Positions 35,226-43,500 of a stretch of 64,000 bases of DNA are shown piece by piece. The translations under genes and the position numbers were made by a program. The stretch spans positions 1 to 64,000 of the forward strand of contig JBMONF010000008.1 in assembly GCA_049323455.1 (NCBI GenBank), written 5' to 3'. Position 1 is the first letter of the stretch. Each line of letters opens with the position of its first letter. The DNA is from Hypericibacter sp049323455 (lineage in GTDB: Bacteria > Pseudomonadota > Alphaproteobacteria > Dongiales > Dongiaceae). Below the pieces are notes generated by a model, which saw only the letters and a program-made list of their open reading frames with translations, searched no databases and was not told the DNA's origin.

Positions 35226-36926
35226 ATGACACCGATCGATCCGTTCCTGCAGAGAACGCATATCGCCTACTTCTCCATGGAGATCGCGCTGCGTAGCGAG
35301 ATGCACACCTACAGCGGCGGTCTGGGCGTTCTCGCGGGCGACACGGCGCGGTCCTGCGCCGACCTGGAACTGCCGGTGGTGTTCGTCACGCTCGTCAGCC
35401 GCTCGGGCTATTTCCAGCAGGCGATCGATTCCACCGGGCGCCAGATCGAGCATGAGGATCGCTGGGATCCGGCGGCCTGGTCGGTACCACTCGGCGCCAT
35501 GGTGGCGGTGCAGATCGAGAAGCGCGAGGTCTGGATCAGGCCGTGGCTCTACATCTACACCTGCCCGCTCGGCCATTCGATCCCGATCCTGCTTCTCGAT
35601 ACCGACCTCGAGGAGAACAGCGAGAACGACCGCCAGATCACGCACGATCTTTATGGCCGCGACGAAGCCTACCGCCTCAAGCAGGAGATCGTGCTCGGTA
35701 TCGGCGGCGTGCGCGTGCTTCAGGCGCTCGGATTCTCCATCCACACCTACCATCTGAACGAGGGCCATGCGGCGCTCCTGGCGATCGAGCTCTTGCATCG
35801 CTTCCGGCAACCCGTCTTCGGCCTCCTGCCAGGGGAATCGGCATATGACGTTCCCCGCGTGCGCAACTTGTGCATCTTCACCACCCACACGCCGGTCGAA
35901 GCGGGGCACGACCGGTTCTCCTACGACATGGTCGAGCGGATCCTGGAGGACCTGATCGAGATCGACGAGTTGAAGCGGCTTGGCGGGAGCGATCGCCTGA
36001 ACATGACGCGCCTCGCTCTCGAGTTGAGCGGCTATGTCAACGGCGTCGCCCGCCGCCACGCGGAAACCGCGAACCACATGTTCCCGGGGTTCCATATCCG
36101 GGCGATCACCAACGGCGTGCATGTCGGCATGTGGACCCACGACAGCTTCGCCCGCCTCTATCAGGCGAGCTTCCCGCACTGGTGTCACGAGCCCGAGGTC
36201 CTGGTCCGCGCCGATCAGCTCGACGACGCCGCGGTCTGGTCCGCTCACCGCGAGGCGAAGAAGGATCTCCTGGCGCTGATCGAGCGCCGGAGCGGTGTGG
36301 CCATGGATCTCGATCGGCCGATCCTTGCCTTCGCACGACGCATGACGGGGTATAAGAGGCCGACGCTGTTGTTCGCGAACATCGACCGCCTCGCCGCTAT
36401 TGCGCGGCGATTTCCGTTTCAGGTGGTCGTTGCCGGCAAGGCCCATCCCCACGACGGCGAAGGCAAGCGGCTGATCGAGGAGATCAACGGCCACATCCGA
36501 ACGCTGAAAGGCACGATCCCCGCGGTATTCCTGCCCAACCACGACCTGGATCTGGCGAAGGTCCTGGTGGCGGGTGCCGACCTCTGGCTCAACACGCCGC
36601 AGCCGCCCATGGAAGCGTCGGGCACCAGCGGCATGAAGGCCGCGCTCAACGGCGTTCTCAACATCAGCGCCCTCGACGGATGGTGGATCGAAGCCTGCAT
36701 CGAAGGGGTCACCGGCTGGGCGATCGGCCAGAGCGGCGACGTTCCGTCATGGTCTCGAGACGCGGATGCGCTCTACGACAAGCTCGAACATGTCGTCCTG
36801 CCGCTTTATCACGACGACCGTGCGCGCTGGACCTGGATGATGAAGCAGGCGATCAGCAAGATCGCCAGCCACTTCAACAGCCAGCGCATGATGCGCCGCT
36901 ATGCGACCGAAGCCTATATCCGCTAG
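35226..36926 (+). CDS. Short alpha-glucan phosphorylase (GT35)
   Basis: A 566-residue member of the short/archaeal-type alpha-glucan phosphorylase branch, lacking the N-terminal extension of ~850-residue relatives. It starts MTPIDPFLQRTHIAYFSMEI. TYSGGLGVLAGD at about 30-41 is the usual early glycine loop; HLNEGHAALL lies near 179-188 and TTHTPVEAGHDRF near 219-231. The PLP lysine is K471 in SGTSGMKAALNG, and the ending RMMRRYATEAYI is typical. It releases glucose-1-phosphate from alpha-1,4-glucan. It is first in an operon with glgB, whose start overlaps its end by 26 bp. A second, classical phosphorylase (glgP) is in the same locus. Confidence 0.9.
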   Translation: MTPIDPFLQRTHIAYFSMEIALRSEMHTYSGGLGVLAGDTARSCADLELPVVFVTLVSRSGYFQQAIDSTGRQIEHEDRWDPAAWSVPLGAMVAVQIEKREVWIRPWLYIYTCPLGHSIPILLLDTDLEENSENDRQITHDLYGRDEAYRLKQEIVLGIGGVRVLQALGFSIHTYHLNEGHAALLAIELLHRFRQPVFGLLPGESAYDVPRVRNLCIFTTHTPVEAGHDRFSYDMVERILEDLIEIDELKRLGGSDRLNMTRLALELSGYVNGVARRHAETANHMFPGFHIRAITNGVHVGMWTHDSFARLYQASFPHWCHEPEVLVRADQLDDAAVWSAHREAKKDLLALIERRSGVAMDLDRPILAFARRMTGYKRPTLLFANIDRLAAIARRFPFQVVVAGKAHPHDGEGKRLIEEINGHIRTLKGTIPAVFLPNHDLDLAKVLVAGADLWLNTPQPPMEASGTSGMKAALNGVLNISALDGWWIEACIEGVTGWAIGQSGDVPSWSRDADALYDKLEHVVLPLYHDDRARWTWMMKQAISKIASHFNSQRMMRRYATEAYIR

Positions 36927-39153
36927 CGGGGACGGATCGGCGTCCGACGAACTCGACGGGGGCCTGTCCGAGGCGGCATGCCGGGACATCGTTACCGGCG
37001 ACTGCCACGACCCCTTCTCCATCCTGGGCATGCATCGAGAGACACGGTCGGGCGCGCACGTGGTGCGCGCGTTCCTGCCGCAGGCGAGCGCGGTTCGGCT
37101 GCTCCATGCCGTCACGGGCGACATTGTGGCCCCGTTGTCTGCGACCCGGCATCCGGGATTCTTCGTCGGCCGTCTCGAGCCCGGAACCGAACGTTTTCCC
37201 TATCGCCTGCGCATCCGGACCGAAAGCGGCACGAGCGATATCGAGGACCCCTACCGCTTCCCGCCGGTGCTCTCGGATTTCGACCTCCATCTCCTGGCGG
37301 AAGGCACGCATCTGGCCGCTTACGACGTGCTGGGCGCGCACGTCATGACCCTGGACGGCGTCGACGGCGTCGCCTTCGCGCTGTGGGCGCCGAATGCCAG
37401 GCGCGTCTCCGTGGTCGGTCCCTTCAACGGCTGGGACGGCCGCCGCCATCCCATGCGATGCCGGTACGGTTGCGGCATATGGGAGATCTTCCTTCCCGGC
37501 ATCGGCGAAGGGGAGCTCTACAAGTTCGAGATCAAGTCGCGGTCGGGCGAGCTGCTGCCCTTGAAGGCCGACCCCTACGCCTTTCGCGCCGAGCACCCGC
37601 CCTCCACCGCGTCCGTCGTCTACGGTTCTTCACGCCACCGGTGGCAAGACGACGCCTGTCGCGCCGCGCGGCACCACCGCAATGCGCGCACGGCGCCGAT
37701 CTCGATCTACGAGGTGCATCTCGGCTCGTGGAAGCGGGACCCGAGCAATCGCTACCTCGGCTACGACGCGCTGGCCGAGGAGCTGGTGCCTTACGCCAAG
37801 GAGATGGGTTTCACCCATCTCCAGCTCCTTCCGATCTGCGAGCACCCGTTCGGCGGGTCCTGGGGCTATCAGCCGCTGGGCCTGTTCGCACCGACCGGCC
37901 GGTTCGGCGGCCCGGACGGCTTCCGCCGCTTCGTCGAGCGCTGTCATGCGGAGGGGCTGGGCCTGCTGCTCGATTGGGTGCCCGCCCATTTCCCGGAGGA
38001 TCCGCATGGCCTCGGGCGGTTCGACGGAACCCACCTCTACGAACATGCCGATCCGCGCCGCGGCCGGCATGCCGACTGGGGATCCCTCGTCTACAATTAC
38101 GGGCGCAACGAGGTCGCGAATTTCCTGATCGCGAGCGCGCTGTTCTGGCTGGATCGCTATCACGTCGACGGCTTGCGGGTCGACGCCGTGGCCTCGATGC
38201 TCTATCTCGACTACAGCCGAGAGGACGGCGAGTGGCTGCCCAACGAGTTCGGCGGGCGCGAAAACCTGCAGGCGATCGACTTCCTGCGTCGCCTGAACCG
38301 GACGGTTCTCGGCCGCCACGACGGCGCCGCGATGATCGCCGAGGAATCGACGGCATGGCCGATGGTCACGAGGCCGCCGGAGGTAGGCGGCCTCGGCTTC
38401 AATTACAAATGGAACATGGGATGGATGAATGACACGCTGCAATACATGTCGCGCGACCCGCTCTATCGGAAATATCACCATGACGAGCTGACCTTCGGCC
38501 TTCTTTACGCTCACAACGAAAACTTCGTCCTGCCGCTGTCCCACGACGAGGTGGTGCATGGCAAGCGGTCCCTTCTGGAACGGATGCCCGGCGACGACTG
38601 GCAGAAGTTCGCCAATCTGCGGCTCTACTACGCCTTCGCCTTCACCCAGCCGGGCAAGAAGCTTCTGTTCATGGGCAACGAATTCGCGCAGCGCCGGGAA
38701 TGGGATCACGACCACGGTCTCGACTGGCACCTGCTCGACGAGCTCGAGCATCGCGGCGTCCACCATCTGGTTCGCGATCTCAACCGGCTCTATCGCGCGA
38801 CCCCGTCGCTTCACCAACTCGATTGCGAGCCCGCCGGCTTCTCCTGGATCGACTGCCACGATTACGAGCGCAGCATCGTTTCCTATATTCGTCGCGGCCG
38901 CGATCCGCACGACTTCACGGTCGTCGTCTGCAATTTCACCCCCGTGGTGCGCTTCGGCTATCGCATCGGCGTGCCCGCGCCGGGCTGCTATCGGGAATTG
39001 CTCAACACCGATTCGAGGCATTATGGCGGCAGCGACGTGGGCAACGCGGGGGCCGTCACGGCCGACGATGTCCCGATGCACGGCCATCCGCATTCGCTGA
39101 ACCTGACGCTCCCGCCCCTCGCCGCACTCGTGCTCCAGCCGGCTGGCGGTTGA
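36901..39153 (+). CDS. glgB: 1,4-alpha-glucan branching enzyme
   Basis: A 750-residue GH13 enzyme that introduces alpha-1,6 branches. An N-terminal CBM48/E-set region (about 35-240, with FALWAPNARRVSVVGPFNGWDG) precedes the (beta/alpha)8 barrel. Catalytic residues are the nucleophile D428 (GLRVDA), acid/base E481 (MIAEEST) and D549 (SHDEVVHGK). A C-terminal beta domain follows. The start ATG lies inside the end of the phosphorylase gene (26-bp overlap) without a clear Shine-Dalgarno, which suggests translational coupling. Both N-domains are present, so it is the long type. Confidence 0.95.
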   Translation: MRPKPISASGDGSASDELDGGLSEAACRDIVTGDCHDPFSILGMHRETRSGAHVVRAFLPQASAVRLLHAVTGDIVAPLSATRHPGFFVGRLEPGTERFPYRLRIRTESGTSDIEDPYRFPPVLSDFDLHLLAEGTHLAAYDVLGAHVMTLDGVDGVAFALWAPNARRVSVVGPFNGWDGRRHPMRCRYGCGIWEIFLPGIGEGELYKFEIKSRSGELLPLKADPYAFRAEHPPSTASVVYGSSRHRWQDDACRAARHHRNARTAPISIYEVHLGSWKRDPSNRYLGYDALAEELVPYAKEMGFTHLQLLPICEHPFGGSWGYQPLGLFAPTGRFGGPDGFRRFVERCHAEGLGLLLDWVPAHFPEDPHGLGRFDGTHLYEHADPRRGRHADWGSLVYNYGRNEVANFLIASALFWLDRYHVDGLRVDAVASMLYLDYSREDGEWLPNEFGGRENLQAIDFLRRLNRTVLGRHDGAAMIAEESTAWPMVTRPPEVGGLGFNYKWNMGWMNDTLQYMSRDPLYRKYHHDELTFGLLYAHNENFVLPLSHDEVVHGKRSLLERMPGDDWQKFANLRLYYAFAFTQPGKKLLFMGNEFAQRREWDHDHGLDWHLLDELEHRGVHHLVRDLNRLYRATPSLHQLDCEPAGFSWIDCHDYERSIVSYIRRGRDPHDFTVVVCNFTPVVRFGYRIGVPAPGCYRELLNTDSRHYGGSDVGNAGAVTADDVPMHGHPHSLNLTLPPLAALVLQPAGG

Positions 39154-39166
39154 GGCAGCCGCGACG

Positions 39167-41284
39167 ATGACCGGCCTTCATGCCTTGCGAGCCGGCTCGC
39201 CACACCCGCTCGGCGCCAACTGGGACGGTCGCGGCGTCAATTTCGCGATCTTCTCCCAGCATGCGGAGCGCGTCGATCTCTGCCTCTTCGACCATACCGG
39301 GCAGCGCGAAATGCAGAGGCTCACGCTCGGCGAGCGCTCCGGCGATGTCTGGCATGGCTACGTCCCCGCTCTCGTGCCGGGCCAGCTCTACGGCTATCGC
39401 GTGCACGGCCCCTACGAGCCGGCCGACGGCTACAGGTTCAATCCGAACAAGCTGCTGCTCGATCCCTACGCCAGGGCGCTCACGGGGCGCATCGTGCCGC
39501 ATGACGCGCATTTCGGCTATCGCGCGGGCGACTCGTCGCTCGATCTCTCGTTCGACGGGCGCGACAATGCGGCCTACATGCCGAAGTGCCGCATCATCGG
39601 TCCCGACCGCGAGGGAACGCCCGATCCTGCGCCGGTCACGCCGTGGAGCCGAACCGTGATCTACGAGCTTCATGTCCGCGGCATGACCCGTCTCCACCCG
39701 GACGTCGCCCTGCCGCGGCGCGGCACCTTCGCCGGGCTCGCGGCGCCGGCGGTGACGCGGTATCTGAATTCGCTCGGCGTGACCGCGGTCGAGATCATGC
39801 CCGTGCACCCGATCGCCGACGAGCCCCGCCTGACCGCAAGGGGCTTGCGAAACTATTGGGGCTACAACCCGCTGGCCTTCTTCGCGCTGGAGCCGCGCTA
39901 TTGTGCCGGCGAGGAAATCGGCGAATTCAAGGCGATGGTCCGCGCCATGCACGATGCCGGCATCGAGGTCATCCTCGATGTGGTGTTCAATCACAGCGGC
40001 GAGAGCGACGAGCTGGGGCCGACGCACTGCTTTCGCGGCATCGACAACATGGCCTACTATCGGCTCGACCCGTCGAACCGGCGCTATTATCTGAACGCGT
40101 CGGGCTGCGGCAACACGCTGAACCTCGCTCATCCCCGGGTCCTGCAGATGGTGATGGACGCGCTGCGCTACTTCGCTCGCGACATGGGCGTGGACGGGTT
40201 CCGGTTCGATCTCGCCGTGGCCCTGGCTCGCGGCGGCGATCGTTTCGACCCCGCTTGCGGCCTGTTTCAAGCGATCGCCGCCGATCCCGTGCTCTCCCGC
40301 CTCAAGCTGATCGCCGAGCCCTGGGATGTCGGCGAGGACGGCTATCAGCTCGGCCGGTTTCCGGCGGGCTGGGCCGAGTGGAACGACCGTTTCCGCGACT
40401 GCGTGCGCCGATTCTGGCGCGGCGACGCCGGACAGACGGCGGAGCTGGGCTTCCGCTTGACCGGTTCCAGCGACCTGTTCGACCGGCCCGGCCGGGGCCC
40501 GCTGGCGAGCATCAACTTCGTGACCGCCCATGACGGGTTCACGCTGCAGGATCTCGTCAGCTACGACCGCAAGCACAATCTCGCCAATGCCGAAGGCGGG
40601 GCGGACGGCACGGACCACAATTTCAGTTGGAATTGCGGCGCCGAGGGGCCGACCGAGGATTCCGCCATCCGCGCGTTGCGCCTCCGGCAGAAGCGCAATC
40701 TCGTCGCGACGCTCTTCCTCTCGCAAGGCGTTCCCATGATCGCCGCCGGCGACGAGCGCGGCCGCACCCAGCGCGGCAACAACAACGCCTATTGCCAGGA
40801 CAACGAAATCGGCTGGATGGACTGGACGCCTCTGCAGGATGGCGACCGCGCCTTCTTCGAGTTTTTCCGGGCCGTCATCCGGCTGCGTCGATCGCACCCG
40901 GCGCTTCGGCGCGAGCGGTTTTTCGAAGGCACGGTCGAGCCCTCGTCGGGAACGAAAGACATCGTCTGGCTGTCGGCCCGCGGCGATGAAATGACCGAGC
41001 GCGACTGGGACGATCCTGATACCCGCGCCTTCGGCTTCATCGTCAACGGCGACGTCGCCGCCGACGGGCGCGACGACAGCTTTCTCGTGCTGATGAACGC
41101 AGCGGCCGAAACGACGATCTTCATGCTGCCCGAAACGACATACGGGCCGTGCTGGCGGATGATGCTGGATACCGCGCGGCCGGAACCCGTGACCGGCGGG
41201 ACGAGCCTCGAGGCCGGCGCATCGCTCGCGCTCGCAGCGCATTCGCTCGTGGTGCTGTCGAGACCCTCGGGCGCAAGAGGTTGA
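39167..41284 (+). CDS. glgX: Glycogen debranching enzyme (isoamylase type)
   Basis: A 705-residue GH13 isoamylase/GlgX. The CBM48 start reads PHPLGANWDGRGVNFAIFSQHAERVDLCLF. The barrel holds D348 (GFRFDLAVAL), E384 (LIAEPWDVG) and D456 (VTAHDGFTL). The GNNNAYCQDNEIGWMDW stretch is diagnostic for the GlgX/TreX group. It hydrolyses alpha-1,6 branch points, usually in limit dextrins left by phosphorylase. It starts 13 bp after the glgB stop. Confidence 0.95.
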   Translation: MTGLHALRAGSPHPLGANWDGRGVNFAIFSQHAERVDLCLFDHTGQREMQRLTLGERSGDVWHGYVPALVPGQLYGYRVHGPYEPADGYRFNPNKLLLDPYARALTGRIVPHDAHFGYRAGDSSLDLSFDGRDNAAYMPKCRIIGPDREGTPDPAPVTPWSRTVIYELHVRGMTRLHPDVALPRRGTFAGLAAPAVTRYLNSLGVTAVEIMPVHPIADEPRLTARGLRNYWGYNPLAFFALEPRYCAGEEIGEFKAMVRAMHDAGIEVILDVVFNHSGESDELGPTHCFRGIDNMAYYRLDPSNRRYYLNASGCGNTLNLAHPRVLQMVMDALRYFARDMGVDGFRFDLAVALARGGDRFDPACGLFQAIAADPVLSRLKLIAEPWDVGEDGYQLGRFPAGWAEWNDRFRDCVRRFWRGDAGQTAELGFRLTGSSDLFDRPGRGPLASINFVTAHDGFTLQDLVSYDRKHNLANAEGGADGTDHNFSWNCGAEGPTEDSAIRALRLRQKRNLVATLFLSQGVPMIAAGDERGRTQRGNNNAYCQDNEIGWMDWTPLQDGDRAFFEFFRAVIRLRRSHPALRRERFFEGTVEPSSGTKDIVWLSARGDEMTERDWDDPDTRAFGFIVNGDVAADGRDDSFLVLMNAAAETTIFMLPETTYGPCWRMMLDTARPEPVTGGTSLEAGASLALAAHSLVVLSRPSGARG

Positions 41285-41295
41285 GCCGAGGCGCC

Positions 41296-43500
41296 ATGTC
41301 ACGCGACGAACTGATCGACCGCCTTGCGGCCCTCGCCGGGATCGAACCCAGCTATTACGACATCGCTGGGACGCGCCACGACACGTCAACGCAGGTCGAG
41401 GCGGCGCTCCTTGCGGCCATGGGCTTCGATCTCTCGAGCAACGCCTCGCTTGCCGCCTCCATCGCCGAGCTGGAGACAGGGCCGTGGCGCCGCTGGCTCG
41501 CGCCGGCTCTCATCGCGCCGGCCGACGAGCCCAACGCCGCGCTCGAAATCTCGTTGCCGGCGCGGCTCGACCGGAAGCAATTCGCCTGGGTGATCGAGTT
41601 GGAGCAGGGCGGCCGGCGGCACGGCGAATTTCGCGCGGAGGAGATCGAAGCGGTGAAGGCGCGCGAGATCGACGGCCAGACCGTCCTCAAGCGCCAGCTG
41701 CTGCTCGCCGCCCCGCTCCCGCCGGGCTATCACAGCTTGACTTTGCACGGGCCCGACGGCGCCGACGAAGCGTTGCTGATCGCCGCACCGCCGCAATGCT
41801 ATCTGCCGCCCGTCCTGCAGCAAACCGACGCGAAGCTGTGGATGATCAGCGCCCAGCTCTACGCGGTGCGCTCGCAGCGCAACTGGGGCATGGGCGATCT
41901 CGGCGATCTGGCACATCTGGTCGCGCAATCGGCGGAGGCGGGGGCGGCGGGCGTCCTGCTCAATCCGTTGCACGCCCTCTATCCCGGCGTACCCGCTCAC
42001 GCGAGCCCCTATTCGCCGTCGAGCCGCCTTTTCCTCAACCCTCTCTACATCGATGTCATGGCCACCCCGGGCTTCATCCGCTCCGAGGCCTCGCATCACG
42101 TCATGGAGGCGGCCGGAGGCGACGCCGTGCCGACCAAGCTGCGCCAACCGTCGCTGATCGATTACGAGGCGGTCGCGCGGGCCAAACTGCCCGCCCTCGA
42201 GGAGATGCACCGGAGCTTTCGGCGCCTCCACCCCCGGGACGAATCCTGGCCCGGAACGCTCGACGAATCGTTCCGCGCCTTCCGGACCCACGCCGGCACC
42301 GCCTTGCGCCACTTCGCCCTGTTCCAGGTCCTCGACGAAGTCCATAGCAAGGCGGCCGGACGGCGCGTCTCGTGGACCGACTGGGCCGAGCCCTATCGCA
42401 GCCCCCTCTCACCGGCCGTCCTCGCCTTCGCCGATGCGCATGCCGACCGCGTCGATTTTCACGAATACCTTCAATGGCAGACCGACGAGCAGCTCGCGGC
42501 CGCGGCCGCCAAAGGCCGCGAAGACGGCATGGCGATCGGGCTGTGTCGCGATCTCGCCATCGGCGTCGACGCCGGCGGTGCCGACGCCTGGAGCCTGCAG
42601 GATGTTCTGGTGGAACGTGCGCGCATCGGCGCGCCGCCGGACGATTTCAATCCGCAAGGACAGGAATGGGGCATCCTTCCGATGAACCCGCTCGCCTTGC
42701 GCCAGCAGGCTTACCGCCCCTTCATCGAGCTCTTGCGCGCCAACATGCGCCATGCCGGCGCGATCCGCATCGATCACGTCATCGGGTTCCAGCGGCAGTT
42801 CTTCGTGCCCGTCGGCGGCAAAGCCGTGGACGGCACCTATGTGCGCTACCCCTTCGACGAGCTGCTGGCGATCACCGCGTTGGAAAGCCACCGCAACCGC
42901 TGCATGGTCATCGGCGAGGATCTCGGAACCGTGCCCGAGGGATTCCGCGAGCGCATGCGCGCAGCCGGCGCGCTCGGAACCTGCGTCCTCTATTTCGAAA
43001 AGAACGGCACCGGGCGGTTCCGCTCTCCCGCCGACTATCCCGAGCTGGCGCTGGCCAGCGTGACGACGCACGACCTGCCGACGCTCGCGGGCTATTGGGA
43101 AGGTCGCGACATCGCGTTTCGCAGAGCGACGGGCGCCTATACGCCGGCCGAGGCCGAACAGGCCGCCGAGGCGCGCCGCCAGGACCGCGCCGCACTGTTC
43201 CGCGCGCTTATCGATTGCAAGCTGATCGCGGCGGATGCCGGCGAAGAGGCGGTGGTGCCCGAACGGATGGATCCGACGCTGGCCCGCGCCGTCCACCTGT
43301 TCCTCGCCGCCGCACGGGCGCGAATTCTTTCGATCCAGCTCGACGACCTGCTCGGAGAGCTCGATCAGATCAACATGCCCGGCACGGTGCATCAGTATCC
43401 AAACTGGCGGCGCAAGCTTTCGCGCGATCTGGAGGATCCCGCGTTGAAGCGCAGCCTGAACGCGCTCGCCGAGCGCCTTCGGGCGGTGCGGCCACTATGA
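41296..43500 (+). CDS. malQ: 4-alpha-glucanotransferase (amylomaltase)
   Basis: A 734-residue GH77 enzyme that transfers maltodextrin chains. It has an N-terminal extension of ~200 residues as in E. coli MalQ. The GH77 core carries SSRLFLNPLYID, the nucleophile region AIRIDHVIGFQRQF, the acid/base glutamate in VIGEDLGTVPEGF and the third Asp in TTHDLPTLAGYW. The ATG at 41296 lies 11 bp after the glgX stop; a longer open frame overlapping glgX is rejected. It is last of the plus-strand operon; its stop overlaps the convergent glgP stop by 6 bp. Confidence 0.94.
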   Translation: MSRDELIDRLAALAGIEPSYYDIAGTRHDTSTQVEAALLAAMGFDLSSNASLAASIAELETGPWRRWLAPALIAPADEPNAALEISLPARLDRKQFAWVIELEQGGRRHGEFRAEEIEAVKAREIDGQTVLKRQLLLAAPLPPGYHSLTLHGPDGADEALLIAAPPQCYLPPVLQQTDAKLWMISAQLYAVRSQRNWGMGDLGDLAHLVAQSAEAGAAGVLLNPLHALYPGVPAHASPYSPSSRLFLNPLYIDVMATPGFIRSEASHHVMEAAGGDAVPTKLRQPSLIDYEAVARAKLPALEEMHRSFRRLHPRDESWPGTLDESFRAFRTHAGTALRHFALFQVLDEVHSKAAGRRVSWTDWAEPYRSPLSPAVLAFADAHADRVDFHEYLQWQTDEQLAAAAAKGREDGMAIGLCRDLAIGVDAGGADAWSLQDVLVERARIGAPPDDFNPQGQEWGILPMNPLALRQQAYRPFIELLRANMRHAGAIRIDHVIGFQRQFFVPVGGKAVDGTYVRYPFDELLAITALESHRNRCMVIGEDLGTVPEGFRERMRAAGALGTCVLYFEKNGTGRFRSPADYPELALASVTTHDLPTLAGYWEGRDIAFRRATGAYTPAEAEQAAEARRQDRAALFRALIDCKLIAADAGEEAVVPERMDPTLARAVHLFLAAARARILSIQLDDLLGELDQINMPGTVHQYPNWRRKLSRDLEDPALKRSLNALAERLRAVRPL